Assembly: GCF_902148845.1 (NCBI RefSeq)
Contig: NC_043754.1
Location: forward strand, 18,523,931 to 18,587,930
DNA: 64,000 nucleotides
Source: Salarias fasciatus
Taxonomy: Eukaryota > Chordata > Actinopteri > Blenniiformes > Blenniidae
Reading direction: 5' to 3'
In this document: one piece after another, positions 35,140 through 48,152 of the stretch
How the letters are laid out: each line of letters begins with the position of its first letter
Numbering within the stretch: the first letter of the stretch is position 1
Notes under the pieces: generated by a model
Databases searched by the model: none
What the model saw: only the letters and a program-made list of their open reading frames with translations
Told to the model about the DNA's origin: nothing
Program-made: the position numbers and the translations under genes

Positions 35140-37001
35140 ATGATAAAAAGTTACATTTTAGCCAAGAAAAACACCAGCTTTAAAATTTCTTTTAACAGAT
35201 TTGTCTCTCCATCAGAGATTTCCACACCTCTTGTTGCCACAAAGAGACAAACCACCAGAAGGAGAAAGAAACCTCCCGTCCTGATGATCTTCAGCCAGGC
35301 TACAATTTTTATCTGCACCTCGTGGTGATTCACGATGAACAGGCTGCTCCCTCGACCAAACAGTATCTCCCCACAGGAGGCCACAGCACAGTAGCAAGTC
35401 TCAGCATCAAACGGGATCACGTTCAGCTTCTCGAAAAGACAGGCTCACACTGACTCTGGTCCTAAAAGAGATCTGTACCTGAGCCAGTAAATAGTGTGTT
35501 CTCCATCACGTGCGTGAGGGAGGCAGGTTCCTCGCTGGTTGGGTCCTACAGGAAACAAAACCTTTTTAAAAAGTGTATTTTGAGCTTGATTTACCCTTAA
35601 ACATGTTTAACTTCACAATCTTCTCAAAAAGATCATGTGGTCTAATAAGAAACTGCATTTGATCAACTATTACTTGAAAAGTTAAATGAACAAGAGTTGG
35701 GTTTGTGAAAAATCTTAAAGAGGGTTTTATCTGAGAATCAAGAGGTGGAACAGGTCATCTGCTCATAACCGAGCCTTGTCCAGGCTAGGCAACAGTGCTA
35801 AACACTAACTGCAAGAAAAACACTTGATAAAATGTTAAATAATACATTTATCAGACTTTTTCTCGATTGTCAGCACAATTAAACCAATTCCTAAATTGAA
35901 ATACCTTAACTCAACAGCATGAAGAGACAGCCTGAGAATATCACTTAGGCTCTGGGGTTCAATCATTTTGTTCTAAAATACATTGTTCTCTTTCAGGTAA
36001 AAAGCTAAAAAAGAATAAAATCTTCACCACTTGCTCTTTTTAGTCCACGTTATTTGTACAAAATGCACATTTACTGACACTTTACTACTCTTGCAACGCA
36101 GTTTAGTCCGTCTTATAGAAATACTTTCTGAATTGTCACAACCACTCATGCAGACAGCAACAGAACTACACACTTCTCTGAGGATCAACAGATTTCATGA
36201 ATGCATTTATGTACGACAGGAAACTGAACCACATCAGGCTAAGTTTGGTAGAGCTGGGGTTATTTTTAGTCTAACCAGCATGATCCTGCAGCCTGACTGG
36301 CCTCGGTGTCAAGTTTGCATGTTCCCCCTGTGTATGTACAGGTGCACACCACCTTTCTCTCAAACCACAAAGACATGCCTGCTATGTAAATAGCTGACTT
36401 CCTTAACTATTATGTTAACATGTTCCTAATAAGGAAATATACATAAATTCAAAACAGGTATGAATGGCACATTTGACACTGGGAAACAAACTGACACGAC
36501 GTAACGAATCCCGAATATATACGATGTACTCGTACTTGTATAAATGAAAGAGTATCACAGTACCTTCAACACTCAGGAAGACATCTTCTCCGTTACGTTG
36601 GTGTGTAAGCTGAATCTGACAGACGGACATCAGAAATGTGTAAATTATTCTCCCCGTCGTTCTTCTGCACAAATGAACGTGGGTTCTTTTCCAGCTGGCT
36701 TCAAATGTCTTGTCAGATTCATAAATAAAGAGGACCGGAGCTCTGGCGGCTCCCAATATCGCTCCTCGGGTATCGCAGACACCGTGCAAAGTCACATTTA
36801 CCCCGACTGCAGCAGATCTCACCCCCGAGGCCAGTTTGAACCCTCCAACCGGATCACAGCTGACAGGTGAACTGAGTCAGAAACTTTCATCTGTTGCTGT
36901 AACATAACCCATCACTTGTTATTTTAAGTGGCGCCATGTGTTCAATACATGTTAGATCAATACTTACATATTCCACAGAGAATCAGAAACGGGAGCATCA
37001 T
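35140..37001 (-). pseudogene. NITR-G relic in inverted orientation
   Basis: On the minus strand a leader exon at 37001-36968 (MMLPFLILCGI, donor GTAAGT) is followed by a decayed V exon at about 36859-36564. That exon contains GVNVTLHGVCDTRG and, in another frame, NLHISDVRLSDSAY, so it is frame-shifted; the WYRQ core is missing and the phase from the leader runs into a stop. An I-domain remnant at 35550-35335 has GEHTIYW-like sequence and ends TCYCAVASCGEILFGRGSSL. It runs into a hydrophobic stretch (GGFFLLLVVCLFVAT) at about 35290-35240. The leader MMLPF and CAVASCGEI resemble NITR-H, so G is probably a dead, inverted relative of H. No tail exons were found with confidence. Confidence 0.7.
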
Positions 37002-37704
37002 TTTCTCATTTTCTCAAAGTTCATATATACAGCATGTTTGAGCCAAAACAGAACATGACTGCTTAACAATATGGCCTCTCCTGATTGTTTTAGAAGAAGG
37101 TCAAGCACCATGAAATATCCATCCTGTCTTACCCAGAAAATTAACATGAAGTGAAAGAGGAAAATTTTTTTTTCCTATGTTTCAAAGTATCAAACATAAG
37201 CAAATGAAGGAAATGTCTATTGGTTATGTTTATTTCTAGGGTGGAGGTCCAACATTTTACTGTTTAGAGGCCCCCTAACAAACGTGTTTCAAGCAGCAAC
37301 ATGATAGTGAATAGTAACATATTCCCCTTTCATTTGAGAAAACTCTACATTTCTAAGTATAATTGAACAATATCATCACACATTTGAAGATACTGTTACT
37401 TTTCTGTTTTTATTATTCAACAAGCACATTAAAAATAGTCAGTGACGATATATTTGCACTTTGCTTGAATTTTTTTTCTGATGACTTTAGCATTTATTCT
37501 TACATTTGGACACAAATGTTTGCATTTTCTCCTTGCTAAATGACAGTTCAGTTGCAATGAAGGGTCAAACATCAGACAATACCAGATAATATCTGTCACG
37601 CTGCAGGTCACTAATTTCAGAGTGATTAAATTACATCAGTAATAACTGAATGTGGAAACCTCCCATTTCTGTATAAATAAATCATAGACTTCATGGATTA
37701 ATGG

Positions 37705-37780
<76 letters not shown>

Positions 37781-40700
37781 AATTCACTTTGTTTTATATA
37801 AAGTTGAGCCAAGCTGTGTTTTATTCTTTCGATCCAAATTGCTGTTTATTTAGTCAATGATACCAGTCATGGTCTGAGTCACAGACAAAAAAAAAAAACC
37901 AACATGGCATTAAAAATGATTATAAAGTGTGCAAACACACAAGAGCATATATAACAACATCACCCTGCAAACACAGTTAAATGTAAGCTGTTCCTGAATC
38001 TGAACACTCCAGTAACAGAGTCCTGCAGTGCCCCCTGGAGGAGGAAGGCTGAAGAACGTGGAGAGTCTCATGATTTTATCTAAACTGTATTTTTTACTGA
38101 GCAGGGAATCAGGTGATCAGTGAATCAGACCATGACCACAGAGGACCACATGATGAATGACTCTTGTAATGTGCTAAAGCCACCTGATTTCCCAAAATAG
38201 CTGAAACTTTGAGTACACTTATTTACATGAAATCCAGATGCCTTTATAACTTCAAAATATTTAAAGGATGGAAATTCAGTTCTACAACAAAATATATATG
38301 TCTGTAGCCAGACACAAACACAAAGATGTGTTTTAGATGTTCAAAATTATTTCTTTTCCATAATCAATGTTTCAAAAATAACGTAGTAATGTCACGGTGA
38401 GCTCTGACATCTCCAGCAACTAAATAACAGAAGCCAGCTTTACATATGGTGCTCTTCATCAGCTGGATCTTTAAATGGGGAACTTTTATTTTTCATGAAT
38501 TCCTCTGAAAATCTGCAGATTTGACAGGATGAGTCACAGCAGTTTTACAGGGTTTGTGACTTGTACAAAGCAAGAGGCACATTCTCTTAATCTTTGTGCT
38601 TATACTGAGTTTGATTTGATTTTTTTTTTTTTTTCTCAGAAGACTTCATCACTCATGTGTCTATCTTTGCATGCTAAATATAAACGAACCACACTGCACC
38701 CACAGAAGCATTTTCCATTATGGTCACACAGCTCAAAACAAAAGCAACAGCAACAGGGACACTGCACTTCAGCTCAGCTTCGAAACCACACAGCTTTGAA
38801 CTTCAAGTCCAAGAATGACACATAGGCCTACAGATCATTTAGGCCACACGACTGAAGCTTCCTGCACATTCTGCAGCTTTGTAGGCTGATGCCATGCTGT
38901 ATTACTTATACTTTGTCTAAAAAGGTCAATTTCCAAAAGCAGGAGAGTCAATAATGCAGCAGTCATCCAGATTAGTGCAAAGCAAAAACCATTCTACAAA
39001 CACACAAGCAGCATTTACATGAACTTAACGTTTGTTTTAAGAATTAAAAAATAAAACACACAAAAGACTGAGCCAGCTCTATAAATCTTTTCAAGCAGCA
39101 TTTAGTTATCAGTTTGTTGGGGGAAATTGAACGAATGTACATATTGGTTTGGCCTACCTGAATCTGTGTTGCACTTTTCTTTCTTGTTGATCATTTCTGG
39201 AGTTCGTGTTGCAAATTCGACGTTATCAGGTGCATTTTCCCAATTAGCACAATGCAGCTTCTTCTCTTCATGTTTTCAGACGTTCTCCTCTCGCAAAAAG
39301 TCAAGTTTCTCAGAAGACTGCCTTATTTAATATTTTTTCCTCAGGGTTTAGATGACATTACACATGCGAATTTTGTCGAACTTGAACAAATACCGGCCCA
39401 AGTATTGCGGTATGGCTGAGATCTAATCAGCGTTGATTAGTTTCACGTGATTGTTTACAGTGCAATACCACATATGGCCACACATTGGAAATGAATTGAG
39501 ATGGGGTGGCGCTGTTTTACTCTTATTTAAGAAGAACACCCCACCCCTCCTTTAATGTGATTGGCTATCTCATTTGACGAGATTGCACTTGTAGAACTTC
39601 GGGTATATTGATGAAAATAAATATGAATGTTACACACTAATGAACAATTCATCATATATTTTAAAAAGAATCACATGGAAGAACATTATCCCCATCACAA
39701 TACCAAAACGTTGGGTGGTGTTAGACATGCTGTGTCACCTGCACACTTACTGCAAAAGAGATTAAATATAACAGAGCAGAGCATAGTGGAAAAGTTCAAT
39801 TCTTCCGTGGAATACTTAAAACACAGCTTTAGACGAGCTAGCCCTTATGAAACTGACAGTAAGAAAAGAAGGATGAACCATATCCATCATATCATGGAAC
39901 ACACACGGCAGGAAATGTTCATCTGCAAACCATGAAAACCTCTGACCCTTAAACCTTTTGATGTGACAATATTTGGTAACTTTTAAGAATTTTAGTTTGT
40001 GTGCAACAAGAAAGACACACAGCTGTGCAGCCTTGGGGACATCGAAATAAGGTCAATAAACTAATGTGAATAATCCAGACTAACTTCATTTTTCTGCTGT
40101 TCTGCTGCTCAAGTGTCCGGTTGTGAAGTACATCTCTATCCAGGCACATGTTACTCTATGCCAGGTGTGTCAAACATGGATCAGTGGACAAATGTGACCC
40201 AGCAGAGGGTCTAATCAACACCTGGGATGACTTTGCACAACACTGAAATGAATAATGCAGCAGGGTTTACACCTTTTTTCAAGCAGAGAATCATCAGCAT
40301 CAAAGTCTAACTGTGAAAGTATTCAGAAGCATCAGTGCTGACAAATTCTGCAACTGACAGAACTGAATTTCTCTTGGCTTGACTCAAGGAAGCATATTGT
40401 TGAAAAATGGAATTTTCTTGTAAATGCCAGATTGTTCAGGTTTTGTAAATATGAGTGAAATTAAATGTGAACTTGTAATGCTTATTGTGCTGTGATGCTA
40501 CTGAGTTACTGATCCCACCACTCCTGCTTTTCAGAACAATTTGGCCCATGACACACAGATAGGTCTGAGTGCATTTGATATGTTAACAGTTCAAGAAAAA
40601 AGTAGTTCAATTCAGCTATAAGAGGATTTCCATTAGCACTTATTTTCTGTCTCTACCAACAGACTTTAAAATGGCTAAAACATCTGTTGCTTGACATGAA

Positions 40701-40988
40701 CTGGAAAACATATCACAAATTCTGACAGAGCGTAAACTAACCTGACAAACCATATCATATCATGCAGGGCACTTTTGTCACTGAAATATGTTCGAGACAT
40801 GTTAAGTTGAAATATGTCAAAATGTGCCGCTCGTAAGGAATTGCAAAGTCGAAGTGTCTCACTTCCTTTGGTATGTGGACTGCCACCCACATTTCTGACG
40901 CCAGGGCTTCATAAAATCCTTTTATCAGCTGAGGGTGTACTTCTGTTTCTGACCTTGTTGTTGAAAGAGTCTGAACACCGCAACGTGA
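37002..40988. other. Intergenic, no gene seen; AT microsatellite
   Basis: About 4 kb between the divergent G relic and NITR-H. It holds a (TA)n run at 37710-37777 and otherwise AT-rich sequence. The frame at 39627-39935 shows no domain. 40163-40552 begins CAGGTGTGTCAAAC and ends GGCCCATGACACACAG, reminiscent of hAT-type MITE ends, but the flanks show no clear 8 bp duplication. Confidence 0.4.
37710..37777. repeat. (TA)n microsatellite
   Basis: An AT dinucleotide run of about 68 bp with a single ACA interruption near 37740. Confidence 0.95.
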
Positions 40989-43900
40989 ATGATGCTCTCG
41001 TTCATTTTACACCTGAATCTCCTCCTCGGTGCCTGTAAGTGTGCTTTGTTAATGCTCATTATGAGTTTTACCTGTGATTTGGAAGCCGTGGGTCACAGAG
41101 CCTCAGAAAAGACTGTTTGTGTTTTTTAATCTGTGATATTGTGTGAGCCAACGGTGATCACTAACACCCTTCTTACTTCCAGGTGGTACTTTGCTCTATG
41201 TCAACCTCGGGGACAACGTGACCTTGCCTTGCTACTATAGTTCCACTGCGAACTACCTGTGCTGGTACAGGCAGGTCGCAGGGGAGCAGCCTCGGCTCAT
41301 CTTCTCCTTCTACAAACATGCGCCTGACGCTCCCACCTTCTACAACAGCTTCACTGAGAAACAGTTTACCCTTTATGCTGGAGACGGGTTCTACCATCTG
41401 AACATCTCCGATGTGCAGTACTCAGATTCAGCCATGTACTACTGTGGAGAAACCAACATCAAGATCACTAAACTTAACAAAGGGACTTTCTTGGCCTTAA
41501 GAGGTAATTCATTCAAGAATATTTGTACTCTATTGATGGATGAAGCCACAGTTCTTATCCTTTTATTGTAGAATATGATTGCAAAGCTTTGATTCTAAAA
41601 AAGCGACCCATCATATGTTGATTACTTGTGAAAAGTTACCAGAAGTAAAAATTCCATTTAGATTTTGGGGGGCAAAATCTATTTTTTGTCTTATGAGGGG
41701 ACCAGACCCCCTTTCCCCCTAATGATTTATTGACGCCTTTGACAGCCACATACTCTCAAATAAGCTTTTCCTATGTCGACCAGAGAAATGTGGGATTGAC
41801 AGTGATAATAACGGTGAACTTTGCCTTCATAGCAAGTCAATCTTTCATTTGATGAACTAGCATATTAGAGAAACTTACGTTTGTTTGTTTTTCGTTCAAA
41901 ATTGAAATGAAAAAATGCATTACAGACTGAAAAGTTGGGGTGAGATTAATATTCCTTATGTGCAATTTCTAAAATGTCTCAAAGCTTTGCACAAAAATAG
42001 ATACACTGTTGAGTTGTTTTTGACAAAATGAACCATACACCTTTGTCTAGGGCTTAGCAACTGTTTTTATTCAGTAATAATGATTCAAAAAATGTTTCTT
42101 TCTTCCTTAGACTTAAGGAAATAAATACTTAGATATATAAGTCAAAGTTGAAGCATCGTTGGGAAAAAATGATATGAACTGAAAAAATTTAAGCTGCCAC
42201 CTAATTTCTGCTGCAGTCATTAAAGTCATTTATTTTTGTTTTGATAAATAAATTCTCGCTGACTTTACGTCGTCAGGGAAAACCACAAGGCCGTGAGTCA
42301 TGTATATCAGGTCTGTCCTAGTTAGCTCTCAATGTACCTGTGATACAATTTTCTTTGAAAAAAGAAAGTATAAAATGGATTATATTAACTTGCTGTTACT
42401 TGTTCTATCATGTATGGTATACAGAGTGTGTAAACACAATATCATCACTTTTTAAAACTACTTATCTGTGAGAAATATCTATCAGTATCCACATTTCTTA
42501 ACACTACAAATGTGGAAAATTGTGATTTTGGCCCTCCCTCAACTGTTTAGAGTCAATAATGTATGTTCTTATTTTGTATATATTTAAATTACAGACAGGC
42601 CTTAGTTGTCTGATGAAACTACCTTAAAAAATATGATCAATTCCATATCTAAAGAGGTAGTTCTTCATTTGGTTCAGATGTTTTCATCTACACTGTTGAG
42701 TAAATTGTTCGCAGCCTTCTTCCTCGGTGGATAAAGGAAGTGAATGTGGTTCTGCTCTCCAGACCAGAGCCGCATGTCTTTCCTCCAGCAGTCCGACTCG
42801 CTGTCCGTGGAGCGAGGAGCGTCGGTCACCCTGAAGTGCACCGTGCTGCCTGGAAACGGCGACGCTGAACACAGCGTCTACTGGTTCAAGAAGGACTCGG
42901 CAGAGCCACACCTGGGCCTCCTGTACGTCCACTCCCACAGCGGCCACTGCGTGCAGCCGTCTGGCTCCACCGCGAAGAGTTGTGTGTACAGTTTATCCAA
43001 GAGCGGCGTGAAGCCGTCTGACTCGGGGATGTACTACTGCGCCGTGGCCTCCTGCGGGGAGATCATGTTTGGGAAAGGAACAAATCTTGATGTCCAAGGT
43101 TAGAAATATTAAGGTTACTTATATTTCTTCGGCACCAAGGTACTAAATGCTGTGTTTCTCCGCAGGAAGTCCGTGTGAGGTTTACCCCGTCCACATGCAT
43201 CTGGTCATTGCAGCTCTGCTCCTGTCCGTGGTCCTGAACCTCGTCCTGTTTGGCGTCCTTTTCCAAAAGCTGAGGAGAAAATATCTTCAGTCTAAAGGTT
43301 TGATCCTTTGTTCTTCACCAAAGACACGGCGTGTTGTTTCCACAATATGCGCGGATGATTACGAAATCTCACTTCTTTAAAGGGTCGCAGCGTCAGCAGA
43401 GAGCTCCTGTGTACACCTCTGACATCCAGGTCAGTTCAAACACACTCATGAAATGCTTACAGGGCAACAGGAGGGTTAAAAAAAGACAAGCTTGCCTGTT
43501 CAGAATTCTGCTGAATAAATGTGTCCTCACTGCATTTGATATGCTTCCTCACTGGAGAAGGTTTTCATGGTTGCTATTTACTTGTGCAATGAGTTGTTCT
43601 GGAAGCAGTTTATATAACCTGAAATAAGCATATATACACTCGCCACCACTGATACTGTGGAGCATAAAACGTGCCAAGAAAATCTCATCCTCAACGGCTG
43701 AACTGTTTGTTCCAAGTCATTTCATGGTGTTTACACCAAAATCCAGCAGAAACAGAGACTCATCAGGCCTTCACAGAGTTTCCCAGTCTTCTACAGTTCA
43801 GTTTTGTTGAGCCTGCTGTGTGAAGCAGAGCCTCAGTTTCCTGCTCTCGGCTGACTGCAGCGACACCCAGTGTCTTCCGCTGCTTTAGACCATCAGCTTC

Positions 43901-44524
43901 AGACTTCGCCCTCCTGCACACGGTGGCTGTAACCAGTGGTTCTTTCAGGTCTCGTTGCAGTTTTAAAGTCTCAATCTGTTCATTCTTTGGGTTTCAACAA
44001 AGCATTTTCACCCAGAGAACTGCTGCTCACTGGATAATATCTTTCATTTAGGACAACGTCTGCAAAACCTGGGAATTTATATGAGTGAATAGCTGGGACT
44101 AATCCAATACATGGAAAAACATCAATCATTTTTCAACACACTATCTCACTCAGTAACACAATTCTGTCATTATAATAATTTCATCTTGGTTCTTACAAAA
44201 CTAATTACATTACATTGATGTCAGTCATATAATCCATGATTAAACTGTTATGTGGAAATTCAAGTCAATACAATGTCTAGATAACACTCTGAGTAGCCAC
44301 AATGGATGTCTTATAAATAGTTAAAGTTCCTGACCTGATTGTGCTCAGCTATTTTTAGATACTGTACTGTGGTTTCTCTTTTTTTTTTTTAACAGAATGA
44401 GGAGCCAGGTGCCGTCCAGTACGTCGCTCTGGACTTTAAAAAGGGCCGTGGTACAAGCCGGAGGCAGAGGAACACGGGGGAAGAGACAGTTTACGCCGGC
44501 GTCAAATCGTCAGACATGGACTGA
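40989..44524 (+). CDS. NITR-H: divergent receptor with ITIM and ITSM
   Basis: Exons 40989-41034, 41183-41503 (V), 42763-43098 (I), 43166-43297 (TM), 43383-43429 and 44396-44524 encode 336 residues in frame. The V domain is short at its N-terminus (starts GTLLYVNLGDNVTLPC), with CWYRQVAGEQPRL and MYYCGET; its J region is LNKGTFLALRG, so FGxG is lost. The I domain has LKCTV, GHCVQ, KSCVY, YYCAV, SCGE and FGKGTNLDVQG; the usual GSC is replaced by GNG, leaving five cysteines of the typical six. The helix (LVIAALLLSVVLNLVLFGVLF) is uncharged. The tail has APVYTSDI, a canonical ITIM, VQYVAL, and an ITSM-like TVYAGV near the end. The domains are more GC-rich than other members, and the introns are longer (1.26 and 0.97 kb). 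It is a separate NITR lineage. Confidence 0.9.
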
Positions 44525-46018
44525 TTTTGCTGTCGTTGCATTCCCCTTCTAACCCCGTTCACCTTTGACCCTGTGCATTTTTGTTCATATCAGTAGAAGT
44601 TGAATGAATCATGACTATTTGGAAACCCACGAAGTTTTATTGCCGCGGTGTCAAAGTATGTTTTGCCAGAAAAACAGCATTTTTTCAGGAAAGATGAATG
44701 TTTGGTTTGGAAAGATGTCAGATATCATCTTTTTGAATCGTCGTCTAAGGTGGACTTAAATCTTTATTTTATTGTGTGTGTAGCCTGCTGTATCTATGAA
44801 TAGCACAGGAAGAAAGTAATGGGGAAAGTCCCTAATATATGACGATGATTTCTTCTATTGATGTTAACTCTTTTCTTTTTCACTTTCAGTTGTGGAGGCT
44901 CATGCAGTCTTTAATTTTTTTTTTAATGAATGGAGCTTACATCCTTTACAGTCATGGAGGAGTTGATGTGAAAATAACGAGTACAAATTCTGCTTTTAGA
45001 CTGCCGTTAGACGACGCTGAGCGTCTTTCCTCTCTCACTGTCCATACAGTGATGGGTCATGATTGCATGCCACTCTCTCTCCTGCAGCCTGTTCGCACAT
45101 GAAATGACTGTATTGTATTTACAGCTATATAAATAAAATTGAATAAACAATGTAAAACTCTCTCGGTGTCTTCAAGAGTTCTACTTCCATCACATTGCCT
45201 CTTCTCACTCAGTCCACAGTAATCCATTAGAAGGACTGTTTGGATTAAAAACAACTATAGAAAACCACTGTGTGTGCTATAAATTGTTCTATAAATTATA
45301 AAATTCTTATTCTTTCCAACCAGTTATGTGATTCTATAGTTTGGAGTGACTGAATTAACTTCAATAAGACTTTAATGGCGTTAAACACCATTAAAAAAAG
45401 ATGTATTACTTAGGATTGCAAAAAATAGTGTTGAATATGTAATATTAGTTTGAAATCAAGTGGAAAAGTGGAGATATTACTAAATTTTATCAATTTTGGG
45501 GTTCTGTTTGAGCTGGAATGGAATTGGAAACTCAAAATGTTCAAGTGAAGTTTATCTGAAATCAAGTGGATAGTATTGTTATCTAACTTTGAAATCTATC
45601 CAAACTGTCTCCTTCCTGCTGTCTTACCGTATTATTCAGTATAAAGAGGCAGACGGAAACCTAGTGGCGGCTGGTTTGACTGTGTTTGGCTTGTTTTCAT
45701 CCCCAACAGAAAACAGCAGTAGCAGAGGAGCAGTAACAACAGGACCGCTTCACCTCCATTCTGCTTGTTACTTGAAAAAACAAAACAAAAACAAAAACAA
45801 AAAAACACCATTTAAATTAGTTAAATGTTAGGGAGGAAAAATGAGACTGAAACATTGTGGAAAACATAAAAAGGGTTGTAGAGGGCAATGAAGAAAAACA
45901 CGTGTATCAGAGGTTGATGTGAAAATCCATGCCTTGCAATATAAATACATGAGAATTTACATCCATCCCTCCATATTTTATGCCGCTTTCACCAACTGAC
46001 TTGGGGCGAATGCAGTCA

Positions 46019-46092
<74 letters not shown>

Positions 46093-47862
46093 CTGAGCTG
46101 TGGGAGGAAACCTGTGTGTCTGGACAAAAACCTGCTCATGTACAGTGAGACCACGCAAAGTCCAAAAATATCACCAAACCAACCATGCTCCAGACAGGGA
46201 CATGTTTCCTGGGGTTGGACGTGCTAACCACTGCACCACTGGTGCCTAAGACAGAATGTATACTGTATTCCAAAGAGTAACAAAGAGTGATATTTTATGA
46301 TTGATTATGAGTGTAGGTGGAAATAATGACAGTATTTTACATGATAATAATTAATTTACATCATAATTATGAAAATAAAAACATTTGTGTTATTTATGTA
46401 CTCTACAGAGGAGAAGAAATGGTAAGATGTCTCTGGTGTGCCTCAGTTTTCTTCATTTTTTTATTCCTGTAGTTGCCTTCATATGTCTCAAACATGACAG
46501 AGTGTTTACTTGCACTGTCCATAAAATTGCGTCCACATATGCTACTCGGATACATTTTAGGAAATACTTCAAATCGAGGTGCCCACTGAGCTGAACACAA
46601 CCATCAGAGAATATGGAGTCTCAAGTAATAGAGTAACACTCAAATTGACCACGAGCCAAAGAGGTGAGGGGCCTTTCAGGGCTGAGAGCCTCACTGCCTC
46701 ATGTTTCCCAACAGAACAGAAGATTATTGAATCATCCTTAGATTGTGAAACATCTTCTAATTACCATGATTGAAATGAAAACATTCATGTAAATTAGGTT
46801 AATCTGAAGTGACAGATTTCACATCAAATCCAGAGAGTCCAGAGGGAAGCTTAAGCTTTATTTTGCCAGTTTACATCTTATCTGAGGCGAAAATGCTGGA
46901 AGTGCGGAGTCAGCTAAAAATCTCAACAAAGGGCTCTGTGATAAAAGGAGTAACAGCCTAAAAGAGGCTTTTATCTTTGGAACGGAAACAACACATGTTT
47001 GCTTCGAGCATTGCTGCTATTGAATACAAAACAACTTCTGAATAAAATCACTGGAAAAATCCAAATATTCTAACAAACTTAGAAAGTATTTCACATTTTA
47101 CAAAGCGCACGTTAAAAAAAAACTAAAACAAACAATGTTTGAGCGAAGTTGTAGATTATATATAATATGATAAAGTGATGAAATTCAAAGAAAAGTAATA
47201 ATGATGGCTATTTATAGTAATTGAACACAGTTACTGAGAATAGCGAGAAAACCGAGTGTGTGTGCGCCTGCGTGCGTGTGTGTGTTCAAGGATAAGGTTA
47301 CAAAGATGTGAAGTTACAGGTCAAAACAGGTCCTCGAATGTGAAAGAAAAGAAAAAAAGAAAGAAAGAAATAGAGCTGGGACCCTTGCCAGCTGAGAGAG
47401 AGAGAGAGAGGCACTGTGCATTGCTGAACAGTAGCCAAGCACTCCAGGGTAACAAGAGAATCAGCCAGAAACTTTTTGCTTAATGTTTTGTCCTTTTAGT
47501 CAAACCGGTGTGTGACTTAACTCACTTACAGCCAAATTCATTCCATTATGAGACATTCCTATGTGGATTTTACAGTATTCTCTCATTCAAGACATGACAT
47601 TGACAAGTAATCTTGATAACAGTGCACAGCTTAGTGACTCAAGCTTGCTGGGAAATGTTGCCTACAAGTTCTTTAAAAAACAAAAAACAAAAAATTTGTT
47701 TGAAACCTTCCTCTGAGCTGCTGTGAAACTCCCAGCAGCTCCCACTGAGTTGTTCGGTCGCTTTATTGTCCCAGTTGCACCTACTGTAGCTGTCACTCAC
47801 AGGAGAAGAATAAAACACCATGACTACTGCAGTAAACAGGCTTTAAGCAGCTCATTTCATAG

Positions 47863-47904
<42 letters not shown>

Positions 47905-48126
47905 TCACAGTGTGCAGAAATGTAGACAGTTCAGACACAGTCAGCTTGTGCAACATTTGCTTCTTTTTCGACTCATAAGGTAAGTAATGAAGGAAATTCT
48001 TCAGAGCAGCTATTGGAATTCCAGATTTTCACAACCTTCTATCTACAAATGAAAACCTTTTACCCGTGGCAGCTTTCAGAGTCTTTGTACCATCAGACAT
48101 TATCGATTTCAATCTTCTTTTAAAGC
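44525..48126. other. Intergenic, no gene seen; microsatellites
   Basis: This boundary region between the NITR array and conserved genes has no supported gene. It holds an AAAAC-type run at 45778-45805, a CA run at 46019-46089, purine-rich AG runs at 47343-47410 and a (TC)n(AC)n compound at 47862-47904. The last part may include the untranslated first exon of the next gene. Confidence 0.5.
46019..46089. repeat. (CA)n microsatellite
   Basis: About 70 bp of uninterrupted CA. Confidence 0.95.
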
Positions 48127-48152
48127 CAGTGATCCTGGAGCCAAGAGACAAA

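Noticed and set aside
39627-39935. A 102-codon plus-strand frame as a gene.
   Set aside because: No recognisable domain, no signal peptide, no plausible splice partners, AT-rich surroundings.
40163-40552. hAT-type MITE with ends CAGGTGTGTCA and TGACACACAG.
   Set aside because: The ends are only partly matched and no 8 bp target duplication is visible; left as a possibility only.
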